Assembly (NCBI RefSeq): GCF_018283455.1
Contig: NZ_JAAMTH010000010.1
Location: 1 to 64,000 of the forward strand
Length of the DNA stretch: 64,000 nt
Direction of reading: 5' to 3'
DNA from: Planococcus sp. MSAK28401
GTDB taxonomy: Bacteria > Bacillota > Bacilli > Bacillales_A > Planococcaceae
Part shown: positions 23,346 through 32,410 of the stretch, one piece after another
How positions within the stretch are numbered: the stretch's first letter is position 1
How the letters are laid out: each line of letters starts with the position of its first letter
Made by a program: the position numbers and the translations under genes
The notes under the pieces: model-generated
The model's input: only the letters and a program-made list of their open reading frames with translations
What the model was told of the DNA's origin: nothing
Database searches by the model: none

Positions 23346-25583
23346 TTACTCAAACTCTATATCTTCATTTACTTTTTGGTTAATATCAAGTTTAACTTGA
23401 ATATCAATTTCGTTGACGATCCACCCATTTAAATAACAATTTTTTATAAATTCGTCAATTCTATTTACACCATTAATTTCTTTGATAGTTACTACCACAC
23501 CAAAACGGAGGCCTACCCCATCCTCAGGATCCAATCTATTGCTTGTTTTAACTTCCATACCCCAGTTTTTAGTATCATAAGATTTTTTAGCCCCCATACG
23601 ATCTTTAGGTTTTTCAGCAATGTATTTCACGTTATCCCATTTTCTGAAATTTGATCTAGCTTCAGATTCTAATAGAAAATAATTTTCTCTGTTTAAGTCT
23701 TCCTCTTGATTCTGCTTATCGCCTTTAATGTCATATATTTTTCCATCATTTTTGATTCTCCCAAAATGAATGTTCAACTCAGTATTTGTATAATCAACCC
23801 CTTGAGACCTATCACATACAGGAAAATAGCACATAGTTGCCCTTGCAATATATGGATATTTATCATCTTGTAAGGGAACTGGAAAACTATAGCTGTATGT
23901 GTTCCATTTTTCACTTATGTCAGTTACTAAAAACTTAATCTCATCGTCTTTTGTTCTAATAATGTCATTTATACTGATGGGCGCAATCCCATGCCCATAC
24001 AAGGAAATTTCTTCTGGAGTAGGTTTATCTCTCCAACCTTTTGCAGCGTCAATAATCATTGCTTTAGCAATTTCTCTATTTAACGCCAGAACGTCAATAA
24101 GATAAGATAATTTTCGAGCAATCCAAGGAGCCGCAAAAGAAGTACCTGCAACATTTGCTTCACCTAAAGGTTCGCAAACTTTAATATACTTTTCACTGCT
24201 TCCACCATAATAGCTAATATCTGGCTTTGCAAAGAATGATAAAGCTATACCTCTTCTTGCATATTTTGTAGATAGACCATTTTTAGATACAGAATTTACT
24301 ACCATACTGTTAATTGAATCTGCGGGAGAACCTATTCTCTCTATATCTGCATTTGGTTTGTTCGTGCCAGCTATAACAAAAATAACATCATAATTATATT
24401 GAATTTGATCTAAAGCTGCTGCCTCTGCCGAAATAAAATTATCATTAATTTCTTGATTACTACCTAGCGAAATATTCCAAACTTTAATGTCCTTATTACT
24501 CATTACAATTTCTTTTATCTGTTTTGTAATTGTGAACGAGGAGAAATTTCTCCCTGCAGCAACCCCAAAATGTCGTACTTTAAATCTGCCGCAACCATCA
24601 TCTAGCCAAGGATTTAATCGTGGACCATCTACAATAATAGAAGATACAGCCGTACCATGGTTATAATCTTTCTTTTCTTTCCGAATATTATCATCAACCA
24701 TATCATGATATTCTACCCATTTACTGAAATAGACTCGTTTATCAAATAAAGTATCAATTACTCCTATTGTTGGTTCTATATCAGGATCTGGAATATCCAC
24801 TGTATCTAGCTGATAGTCTTCAATAAAATCATCAGGAGACAATTCTGACAGATCTTCTGTTGCCATTGATACAAGATAAGGTGCTTTCTTATATAAAAGT
24901 TTTAACTCATCTTCATTCAAAAAGACAGTTTGATCGTTCAAGACTCTAGCTGATAAAATATCAATTCCTAACCTACTTAACAATTCTTTAGTATCAACAT
25001 TAGTATCATACAGTGTAACTATACCTTCTTTAATCTGATCTGAAGATATATCTATTTCAAAATTATCAATATAGGAAACATCTGCTATTATCTGTTTAAA
25101 TAACGATTTACTCAGCTTATAATTACCAAGGGAAATACTATTCATTTTTTTATTATTCTCAAAGGCAACTTTGTCTATACTTCCTTTAAATACAGCGTCT
25201 AGAATAGTGCTTGCATCTTGAAGAAAACTAATGCTCTTTTCTAAATCATCCTCTTTAATGAAGTAGGTTATAATATGTTTAGTTTTGCTCTCATTAAATT
25301 TTGCACCAACGATTGCAAGGTTAGATTTTTTTCCCTCAAAGAGCCCCGCGATTCTATTACTTTTTGCTACAATTTTATTGTAGTGAACACTGATTAATAC
25401 TCCATCAAAAGGTCTTTTTTCATCCGACCAAAATTTAATGATTTTCGCTATTTTTGCTTGTAATTCAAATAGTTTTTCACTAGTAACTAATTCCTTGCTG
25501 TTCATACTAGCCCCGCCACCATTACCTTTCTTAGCGGCCTGGACAAATCTTTTACCTCTCAGCTCCAATACATTATTAGGCAT
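23346..25583 (-). CDS. ietS: IetS-like subtilisin-family protease
   Basis: This 745-residue protein contains a subtilase (S8) domain with the catalytic triad Asp277 (TIGVIDTLF), His309 (DYNHGTAVSSII) and Ser482 (VAGTSFAAPWIA), plus the oxyanion Asn408 (VIAGTNKP). There is no signal peptide, so it works in the cytoplasm. About 270 N-terminal and 250 C-terminal residues are unassigned. Its start codon overlaps the stop of the AAA ATPase gene (TAATG). This gene order matches IetAS, an ATPase plus subtilase pair known for plasmid stability effects and phage defence. Confidence 0.85.
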   Translation of the reverse strand: MPNNVLELRGKRFVQAAKKGNGGGASMNSKELVTSEKLFELQAKIAKIIKFWSDEKRPFDGVLISVHYNKIVAKSNRIAGLFEGKKSNLAIVGAKFNESKTKHIITYFIKEDDLEKSISFLQDASTILDAVFKGSIDKVAFENNKKMNSISLGNYKLSKSLFKQIIADVSYIDNFEIDISSDQIKEGIVTLYDTNVDTKELLSRLGIDILSARVLNDQTVFLNEDELKLLYKKAPYLVSMATEDLSELSPDDFIEDYQLDTVDIPDPDIEPTIGVIDTLFDKRVYFSKWVEYHDMVDDNIRKEKKDYNHGTAVSSIIVDGPRLNPWLDDGCGRFKVRHFGVAAGRNFSSFTITKQIKEIVMSNKDIKVWNISLGSNQEINDNFISAEAAALDQIQYNYDVIFVIAGTNKPNADIERIGSPADSINSMVVNSVSKNGLSTKYARRGIALSFFAKPDISYYGGSSEKYIKVCEPLGEANVAGTSFAAPWIARKLSYLIDVLALNREIAKAMIIDAAKGWRDKPTPEEISLYGHGIAPISINDIIRTKDDEIKFLVTDISEKWNTYSYSFPVPLQDDKYPYIARATMCYFPVCDRSQGVDYTNTELNIHFGRIKNDGKIYDIKGDKQNQEEDLNRENYFLLESEARSNFRKWDNVKYIAEKPKDRMGAKKSYDTKNWGMEVKTSNRLDPEDGVGLRFGVVVTIKEINGVNRIDEFIKNCYLNGWIVNEIDIQVKLDINQKVNEDIEFE

Positions 25584-26641
25584 TAGTTATCTCCTTCGTT
25601 TAATTTTCTTGACACTGTACTCTTTGATTCTCCTGTTAGTTTCTCTATTTCTCTTATTGTGATTCCCTGCGCATATAGTTCTTTGATGCTTTTTTGTTCA
25701 AGATTTCCAATAAGGTTATTGTACAACCTTTTCAAATAATCATAACTGTCATTCACATCACTAAAGGCCAGAGATGTCTTAATTACGTTTTTCAGCTCTC
25801 CTGGATATGGTAATTCATCTGAAATTCTTAATATTTTTTTGAACAATCTTACATCTTTTGAGATACCCTTAAAATTTTTCACGAACGCTGAAAAGTAAAA
25901 TTCAGCAACTTCAATTAAGTCCTCTTTATCATATCTGTTAAAATTAATCACAGCATCAAAACGTCTGGACAGAGCTTTATCAAAGTTTTTGTATAAATTT
26001 GTTGTGGCAATTAATACAATCTCTTTATTTAAATCTGTTAATCTGTCTAATTCTCTCAATATTGATGACGTAACGCGCCCCATTTCGCGTACATCATTAC
26101 TGTTAACCCTATCTAATGCAATAACGTCTATTTCATCAAACAAAATAACAGCTTTTTCTGGGTAAGGTATTTTATTTATTTCACTAAACACACTGGCAAT
26201 ATTCTTATTTGTCTGGCCTAGCTTACTATCAATCAAATTATCAAAATCTATATAATATAAAGATCTATTAAGTAATCTAGCAACATGTTTAGCAGCCTCT
26301 GTCTTACCACTCCCCGGTAAACCTTCAAATAAAAATTTGTTAATCCCAATATTATGATTAACAGCATTGATAATACCTTTTATATCATCGGTTATCTCGA
26401 AAGGCAGATTTAATGGAGCAACATTTTTTACATCCAGTGATTTTAAGAATTCGCTCTCAAAATCACTAGCTTGTGGAGAATACAAATTAGATTCTGTAAT
26501 CAACCCCATTATATACTCTGCTAATTGATAGTCTCCGATACTATCGAAACTTCTCGCAATTTCTATAGCTTCATTCCTAAAGCTATTTTCATTTCTTTCC
26601 ACGTGATATTTAATCAAGTTTATTACATTTTGCTTTTTCAA
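25583..26641 (-). CDS. ietA: IetA-like AAA+ ATPase with C-terminal HTH
   Basis: This 352-residue AAA+ ATPase has Walker A GLPGSGKT at 107-114, Walker B AVILFDEID at 164-172, sensor ATTN at 212-215 and an arginine-finger stretch LSRRFD near 224-229. The last 30 residues, ELYAQGITIREIEKLTGESK, form a helix-turn-helix like those of resolvases, an unexpected addition for an ATPase of this kind. It is translationally coupled to the subtilase. In IetAS systems the ATPase is thought to control the protease; that assignment is by analogy. Confidence 0.85.
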   Translation of the reverse strand: MKKQNVINLIKYHVERNENSFRNEAIEIARSFDSIGDYQLAEYIMGLITESNLYSPQASDFESEFLKSLDVKNVAPLNLPFEITDDIKGIINAVNHNIGINKFLFEGLPGSGKTEAAKHVARLLNRSLYYIDFDNLIDSKLGQTNKNIASVFSEINKIPYPEKAVILFDEIDVIALDRVNSNDVREMGRVTSSILRELDRLTDLNKEIVLIATTNLYKNFDKALSRRFDAVINFNRYDKEDLIEVAEFYFSAFVKNFKGISKDVRLFKKILRISDELPYPGELKNVIKTSLAFSDVNDSYDYLKRLYNNLIGNLEQKSIKELYAQGITIREIEKLTGESKSTVSRKLNEGDN

Positions 26642-26843
26642 AAATATCTACCTCCCATTTCTGGCGTATTTATTGTACCACGAAATGGGACAAAAATTGT
26701 GTTTTTGGGACTTTATTTGAATTTTTTAATATTAATTGTTAATACCATTCATACTGTCTAAAAGTAAACAGTATTGTTTGTACAGGAATGGACGAATTCC
26801 GGAAGAAGGATGATAAATTTTCTTCATGATCGATTAAATGTGG

Positions 26844-26851
26844 TTGAATGC
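26844..26851 (+). repeat. IS21 target-site duplication, left
   Basis: TTGAATGC directly abuts the left end of the IS21 element and is repeated exactly at 29298-29305. Confidence 0.9.
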
Positions 26852-26925
26852 TGTTTTTGGCAAGTAAAAAATGCAGTGAATGGCAGTTAAAAATGTCGCT
26901 TGCCAATGCACCTTTTTCTACTTGT

Positions 26926-27645
26926 TCAATTTTGCAGTAAAGACTCTTTCATCCGATGACTCGGTCCTTTAAATACGACCAGATGGGAATGGTGAATCAA
27001 TCGATCAATCACAGCTTCAGTAAGAATGGGGTCACCGAAAACATGGTTCCACTCCCCAAACCGTAGGTTTGTAGTGATAATCAGGCTATTTCTTTCATAA
27101 CACAGACTGATAACTTGGAAGAGAAGTTCGGCTCCTTGTTTATGCAAAGGGATGAAGCCCAGTTCGTCTAAGATCAGTAAATCCAGTTTTTCAAGCTGCT
27201 TATGGAATCGACCAATTGTCCCTTTTTCGTGGGCATCTAGGAGCCGATTGACCAAGTTTGCTACCGTAAAGAACTTGATATTTTTAGCGGATGACTGAAT
27301 GGCATTCAGTCCAATCACTGTAGAAAGAAAGGTCTTCCCAGTGCCCACGCCTCCGTAAAATATCAGATTTTCTTTCTTCGATAGGAATTCTCCCTCTAAA
27401 AAATAGTTTCTCGTTAGTCCCTGGGTATAATCAATTTCATCCCATATGAAAGGTACCGATGGGACTTCTGGAAGCTGTGATTGACTAAGTAGGAGATTCG
27501 TTTTTCGTTCCTCTCGCTGCTGAATTTCTTGTTCCATCAGCTTGAGTAAGAACTCTTCATTCGAAGTAGCTTCTACCTCATGGTAATGCTGGCGAATCCA
27601 GCTCAACTTTAATCTCTTCGCATATTCCTCAATCAGTGGTCCCAT
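26926..27645 (-). CDS. istB: IstB-type helper ATPase of IS21
   Basis: This 239-residue AAA+ ATPase has Walker A YGGVGTGKTF near residue 97 and Walker B LLILDELGF near 156, followed by sensor motif ITTNLRFGEW. This is the IstB pattern. IstB organises target DNA and activates the IstA transposase. Its start overlaps the end of istA by one base. The length is normal for the family. Confidence 0.93.
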   Translation of the reverse strand: MGPLIEEYAKRLKLSWIRQHYHEVEATSNEEFLLKLMEQEIQQREERKTNLLLSQSQLPEVPSVPFIWDEIDYTQGLTRNYFLEGEFLSKKENLIFYGGVGTGKTFLSTVIGLNAIQSSAKNIKFFTVANLVNRLLDAHEKGTIGRFHKQLEKLDLLILDELGFIPLHKQGAELLFQVISLCYERNSLIITTNLRFGEWNHVFGDPILTEAVIDRLIHHSHLVVFKGPSHRMKESLLQN

Positions 27646-29147
27646 TAAGAAGCACCTCCTTTGTCAAAGAGCTGATCGTAATTACTTGCGCCTCTTACAA
27701 TTGCCGGCATGACAGGAACTGAACCTTTACGAATCTCAATTTCTTTCCGCACGCCTCGCCCATTGATCAGTTGATAAAAGACCTGCTTAATTGAGTCAAC
27801 CGAAGGATGGCCATATTCAGATGCGAGGGAAAGTGCTTCTGTCGCAATGGAGAAATCATGCTCTTTTAACAACACCGATAGAAGCCGCAAGGCTTGTTGC
27901 TTTTCAGGGACTGTACAAGCTTCCAAGTATTGTTGCCAATTTTGCGGGAGCTGTTCATAGAAGTCGGTATACTTGATTGCCATTGGCCGTTTGGCCATTA
28001 AGTTTAAGTAAGGCTGCCATTCCATTGATTTTTTCTGGTCTCCGTAAATGCGTACATGGCTAATGATTAATTCTTTCTCCGGCGTCATGATGTCGATGCG
28101 GTTGTAGGAAATCTTGGCCAACACCTTGCCTTTCGCAAAGCGCGGGGAAGTGGAATAAAGGCGATTATCCACTTTTAGGTAGCCGTACTTATCGGGCTTT
28201 CCTGACTCATACCGCACACATTCAAAGACTTTTTCCGGCAGTTGGAACAGCGCTTCTTGGTCTTTCAGATAAAGTGCCGAAAGCTGTTCTTCCTTCACGT
28301 AATGCTTTCGGTCGCGATCTTCTTCGGCTAATTGCCAAAACGTACGATTCAGGCTTTCCAAATCGCTAAATGGCAATTCTGGCAATAAGAAATTGTTCCG
28401 CACGTACTTGACCATAGCTTCTACATGTCCCTTTTCATTGCCACTCGCTGGATTACAGAATTCTGGGGTGAATCCATAATGGAAGACAAAGCGCTGAAAT
28501 TCATCCGTTAAGACTCTTTCACCATGAGGCAAGATTTTCTTTACCGCTGGCGTCAAATTATCAAAACGGATGGCCTTCGGGACACCGCCTATGTAATGGA
28601 AGATTCTTTTCAGCCCTTCCAGGAAACACTCTCGATTCTGGGATCGGAACACTTGAAAATAAAAGGTATTGCTATAGGGAAATGAAAGAACGAGATAGGG
28701 AAGATCGATGACCTCGCCATTATGTATGAAGGGCGCTTCCCCAAAGTCCACTTGTGCTGTTCCTGGCTTAGCCTCCAACGGCAACGCCGATTCGGCAGCT
28801 TCCCCTAGCTCTTTTTTACGCCGGCTTACATAATCACGTACCGCACGGTACGATCCTTGAAAATTATGTTCCTTGACCAGTTGATCAAACATTCGCTTGG
28901 CAGTGCGTTGGAATTTCTTCTTTTTCTTTGAGTCGTCCAACAGCCACTGATCGATAATCGGTTTCGCAGCCCCCATCACTCTAGCTTTGCGACGCTGTAT
29001 TTGCTTTGGTTCGTTCCAGTCTTCTTTATCTGCATATTTCTTAATCGTTCGGAAATCTAGTCCCATCTGATTCGCCACTTCCGAATATGTGCGCCTTTTC
29101 AGATTTACTTCTTGTCTGATATAATTTACGTCAGTCACTGTTAACAC
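27645..29147 (-). CDS. istA: IstA-type transposase of IS21
   Basis: This 500-residue DDE transposase has an N-terminal HTH (YSEVANQMGLDFRTIKKY), an HTH_21-like region near residue 75, and an rve-type catalytic core starting AQVDFGEAPF. The catalytic acidic residues are in QVDFGE, IRFDNLT and NEKGHVEA. The C-terminal DNA-binding part is complete. The frame is intact, consistent with a functional element. Confidence 0.93.
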   Translation of the reverse strand: MLTVTDVNYIRQEVNLKRRTYSEVANQMGLDFRTIKKYADKEDWNEPKQIQRRKARVMGAAKPIIDQWLLDDSKKKKKFQRTAKRMFDQLVKEHNFQGSYRAVRDYVSRRKKELGEAAESALPLEAKPGTAQVDFGEAPFIHNGEVIDLPYLVLSFPYSNTFYFQVFRSQNRECFLEGLKRIFHYIGGVPKAIRFDNLTPAVKKILPHGERVLTDEFQRFVFHYGFTPEFCNPASGNEKGHVEAMVKYVRNNFLLPELPFSDLESLNRTFWQLAEEDRDRKHYVKEEQLSALYLKDQEALFQLPEKVFECVRYESGKPDKYGYLKVDNRLYSTSPRFAKGKVLAKISYNRIDIMTPEKELIISHVRIYGDQKKSMEWQPYLNLMAKRPMAIKYTDFYEQLPQNWQQYLEACTVPEKQQALRLLSVLLKEHDFSIATEALSLASEYGHPSVDSIKQVFYQLINGRGVRKEIEIRKGSVPVMPAIVRGASNYDQLFDKGGAS

Positions 29148-29297
29148 TCCTTATACCTCCCTGTAATTGTTAGCCCAATCACAGAGAGTTTAAATGTATG
29201 GGATGCTGTTGACAAGTGACTTTTTTTGTTCAAATAGCCTCCAGTGAGGCTACATAAATTAACTGCCAAAGACTACATTTTTAGAATGCCATAAACA

Positions 29298-29305
29298 TTG
29301 AATGC
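29298..29305 (+). repeat. IS21 target-site duplication, right
   Basis: TTGAATGC directly abuts the right end of the IS21 element, an exact copy of 26844-26851. Confidence 0.9.
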
Positions 29306-29645
29306 AAAATTGAACTACCAGTAGTCGAATTTGCATTATAGAAATAAGCAAAATAAGGAGGAACTTAATTTAACATTGAATCTAAATAAACCAGTAACCT
29401 TTGAAAAGGCCCTGGTTTTTAGAAATATAAATTTCACTGACAGACACTGCCGACAAATTAAAGCTACGCAAACTACTTATAAAACAAGAAAAATTAATAA
29501 AACATAGAGAGCATAAAACCTGGTAAGGTTCTGCGTATTATGGGTAACTCATATTTCGCCTATATTAATACCTTTATTATTTAAGGTATACTCGATCTAC
29601 ACGACCATTGTTCTAGACTAATAAATACATTAGGAGATGTCATAT
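29306..29645. other. Gene-free stretch before the SEFIR-like gene
   Basis: About 340 AT-rich bases between the IS21 element and the SEFIR-like gene. An imperfect hairpin at about 29389-29420 (AACCAG with CTGGTT, then TTTT) could be a terminator. The promoter of the next gene is expected here but no clear -35/-10 pair was identified. Confidence 0.45.
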
Positions 29646-30541
29646 ATGCACTTAAGAGAATTAAGGAACATAAAATTCTATAATCTTATTGTAACTTCCG
29701 ATGATACAGCATGGGAAGTTGATAAATATGAAATGGATAAAAGTAGATTTTTAGAATATACAAATCCTGATATTAGAGCTAAGTATATTCATTTAAATGA
29801 TAAAGCTTTAGAAGACATTTCAAAATTTCCTTGCTTATTTTTGTACGAGCTAGATAGAAAAAATTATGGGTATATTGGATATATTACTAAAATAAAAGAA
29901 AGAACAAAAAAGATTGGATTTAAATTTGAAAAGATTACAAGTATTCCAATAGATGATGTAATTAAATTAGCATTTGAACTTGATATTGATTCAAATTCAA
30001 AATATATAACGGAATTAAATCGTACCCATTGGGCAATAAAAGAGGTAAATTTACTTCAAGAATTAGAGGAATATAACAATGATTTAGTGCCTGCCTCACC
30101 CAAAATTAAAGTGTTTATCTCTTATAGCTGGGGTTCTATTGAAACTCGAGAAAAAGTACAAAACTTAGTTGAACAACTTGAATCAGATGATATTGATGTA
30201 ATTTATGACAAAAAATCATTACATCTTGGAAACGATATAACTTTCTTTATGGAAAAGCTATCGAATGACCCTACTATAAAAAAGTTTTAGTAATTTGTGA
30301 TGAAAGCTACACACAAAAAGCCAATCTTAGAAGAAGTGGAGTAGGAACGGAAACGGAAATAATTATTCCTGAAGTTTATAGCAAACCTCTTCAAAATAAA
30401 ATTATACCTGTATTTTTTGAAAAAAATGAATATAACGAGATAGTTGCTCCTACATTTTTAAAAAATAGATTTGGAGTAGATTTTACTTTAGGGAATGAAA
30501 AAAATGATTATCCTATATTACTTGAAAATATTCGTTTATAG
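29646..30541 (+). pseudogene. SEFIR/TIR-like signalling protein, one-base frameshift
   Basis: ATG 29646 follows AGGAG by nine bases. The first frame gives an unknown N-terminal region of about 150 residues, then KVFISYSWGS, VQNLVEQLESDDIDVIYDK and LHLGNDITFFMEKL, and stops at 30290. The continuing frame after one extra base in the A run (about 30281-30286) reads VLVICDESYTQKANLRR, then GVGTETEIIIPEVY and ends at 30541. Together they form a complete SEFIR/TIR-type domain in a protein of about 298 residues. Such proteins serve in antiphage NAD-depleting systems. Mutation and read error are both possible. Confidence 0.75.
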
Positions 30542-30630
30542 TATATTGCTTGCAAGCAACTTTTTATGAAATCAGCTTTCTACTAAGTTATTAGAAATTT
30601 TAGCTAAATAGTAAGCATACTTAAAAGCGT

Positions 30631-30653
30631 GCAGCGTGTATTTATCACGCTGC
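30631..30653 (+). terminator. Hairpin after the SEFIR-like gene
   Basis: GCAGCGTG pairs with CACGCTGC around a 7-base loop, followed by ATTCCTTTC. Confidence 0.55.
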
Positions 30654-30828
30654 ATTCCTTTCAAAGTCCGAATCGTCTTGCAATGACTTTAAATCCTTCT
30701 ACCATACAGAGAACCGACTAGTATTCAAGGTGAAATAAATGCACATATTATATGAGTTTAGATACTCCTCTGTTTCCCATAATTAAATTGTACACTTATA
30801 ATAAGCCTTCGAATTAAGGAGTGGAACA

Positions 30829-31338
30829 GTGAACGATTTTTATAGAGCATTAAGCTATGTGAATGAACTAATTTACAAACCAACTAATTTAATTTTGAAA
30901 TCGGTTCAAGAAGAAAAACAAAACGCTAAGTATGGTGCAGGTATATTTCAATTATCTTCTAAAACAGTTCGATTCAGAGTAGCGAATATTACACCTACGA
31001 AAACAGGACAATTTGTTGCATTTTGGGAGAAAGATGAAGACACTAATAATCAGCCCTATTCATATGCGGAAGCACCAGATTTATTAGTTATAACTACATT
31101 TAAAAGTGATAGTGAGTTTGGGCAATTTGTTTTCCCAAAAGAAGTTCTTTTCACTCAAAATATTCTTAAATCCAATTCAACAAAAGGAAAAATGGCAATA
31201 AGAGTATATCCAAGTTGGGATATTCCGACCAGCAAGCAAGCAGTGAAAACACAAGAATGGCAGTTGCCTTACTTTGTTGATCTAAGTACTCCGGATAACG
31301 TATCCAAAGAAAAAATAACAGAACTGTATGCTTTTTGA
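30829..31338 (+). CDS. mepB: MepB-family protein, first copy
   Basis: This 169-residue soluble protein starts at GTG after AAGGAGTGG. It carries the MepB family pattern: KYGAG.FQLS, RVANITPTKTGQFVAFWEKD, PDLLVI, FGQFVFPKEVL, GKMAIRVYPSWD and SKQAVKTQEWQLPYFVDL. MepB is the third gene of the staphylococcal mepRAB locus; its biochemical role is not settled. This copy has several substitutions relative to the copy at 53564 (for example GIFQLSSKT against GRFQLSSTT and a final F against V). Confidence 0.85.
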   Translation: MNDFYRALSYVNELIYKPTNLILKSVQEEKQNAKYGAGIFQLSSKTVRFRVANITPTKTGQFVAFWEKDEDTNNQPYSYAEAPDLLVITTFKSDSEFGQFVFPKEVLFTQNILKSNSTKGKMAIRVYPSWDIPTSKQAVKTQEWQLPYFVDLSTPDNVSKEKITELYAF

Positions 31339-31736
31339 TTCTCTAAAACATTGCTCTACGTTTACATGAATTTAGTGAAATCAAATGCATGTTGGAAGCA
31401 AAAATGACGTTAATATCGACAATCCTCTATTATTGTACCTTAAGCGTAAATAGAGCCAGTTGGAAATTGAGCAGAATACTCATTCATAATGGCGAACTAA
31501 ACAAATTGTATAAACTCATGATTTGAAAATCTATATACTACGTTCAAAACACCGGAAATGCTATATGAAAAATGACCATCGATCAATATTGAGCGATGGT
31601 CATTTTTCATGTTATTAGCTGATTTTCTTATAGCTGAGTCTAACCCTAGAATCACTAAAGTTATGTCACATCCAGTTAGTTGATAATTTTGTTTGTTATA
31701 TCTAATTTCTTTAAATTCGTTCTGTTTGCTGAAACC
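31339..31736. other. Gene-free stretch between mepB and sortase
   Basis: This 398-base stretch lies between convergent genes. It holds a strong hairpin at 31567-31608 and otherwise AT-rich sequence. The first 100 bases continue the mepB direct repeat shared with the region after 54073. Confidence 0.6.
31567..31608. terminator. Bidirectional terminator, unit A
   Basis: GAAAAATGACCATCG pairs with CGATGGTCATTTTTC. A-rich and T-rich flanks allow function in both directions, between the convergent mepB and sortase genes. Confidence 0.8.
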
Positions 31737-32351
31737 TTAGATAATAGGCACTGCATAGACAATAAAACGGTCAGATGCAGCACCGAATAGTTGAAACGGA
31801 TAACAGGTTACCAAAACCAGCTCTTCCTTATTTCTTGATTGGATAATGGATGTATCAGTACCTTTCACTACATCTGTTCCAATCACTCTATATTCGTACG
31901 TTCCATATGGCATAGTAATTTTAATCAAATCATCTTCTTCAATGCCCTCCAAAGGCTCAAAAACGGTGTCTCGATGCCCGGCTAATAAAATTTGATCGTT
32001 CTGTCCAGGAAGCTTGGTAGACGGCATATGACCTACCCCCTTACGTAGTGACCCTTCATCTGTTCCAGAAATGATTGGTGCCTCAATCTTAACGGAGTCA
32101 ATTTCAATTACACCAGCATTGTCCCCTACCTCCATCTGAAAATCTGGAAGAAGATCGGCTTCCTCTTCTCCTTTTTCTGAGCCTTCTACGGACTTCTGCT
32201 TTCCAGCAGTTAATTCTTTATTTTCTTCAATCATCTGCTTTGCAGCGATGAGTTCTTTGTCGACCTCCGCACTGCCTTGAACTAATTCATACACGGCATA
32301 ACTAACAACTAAGAAGCCCATTAATAAAAAGCCAATACCTGCTCGCTTCAT
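31737..32351 (-). CDS. Class D-like sortase
   Basis: This 204-residue membrane transpeptidase has an N-terminal membrane segment (AGIGFLLMGFLVVSYAVYEL), a linker rich in Glu and Lys, and a sortase core. The core has the catalytic His in LAGHRDTVF, the Cys in LVTCYPF and the Arg in ASDRFIVYA. The motif spacing fits class D sortases. It probably anchors the neighbouring LPQTA protein to the cell wall. ATG 32351 follows AGGAG by eight bases. A terminator separates it from the surface protein gene upstream. Confidence 0.88.
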   Translation of the reverse strand: MKRAGIGFLLMGFLVVSYAVYELVQGSAEVDKELIAAKQMIEENKELTAGKQKSVEGSEKGEEEADLLPDFQMEVGDNAGVIEIDSVKIEAPIISGTDEGSLRKGVGHMPSTKLPGQNDQILLAGHRDTVFEPLEGIEEDDLIKITMPYGTYEYRVIGTDVVKGTDTSIIQSRNKEELVLVTCYPFQLFGAASDRFIVYAVPII

Positions 32352-32371
32352 TGCCCTCACTCCTAAAATAA

Positions 32372-32405
32372 AGGCCCTCTTTAATCAAGAGAAAAAAGAG
32401 GGCCT
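32372..32405 (-). terminator. Terminator of the surface protein gene, unit A
   Basis: On the minus strand AGGCCCTCTTT pairs with AAAGAGGGCCT and runs into a T-rich tail, directly after the surface protein stop codon. Confidence 0.85.
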
Positions 32406-32410
32406 CCTTA

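Larger units (their letters stand above)
26852..29297 (-). mobile_element. IS21-family insertion sequence with intact ends
   Basis: A 2,446-bp element carries istA and istB. Its ends are imperfect 39-bp inverted repeats (26852-26890 and 29259-29297), both starting TGTTT-TGGCA and ending TGGCAGTTAA, with a shared AAAAATG-AGT block between. An exact 8-bp duplication TTGAATGC flanks it. Full-length genes, matching ends and an unaltered target duplication indicate a recent, probably active insertion between the IetAS genes and the SEFIR-like gene. Confidence 0.93.
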
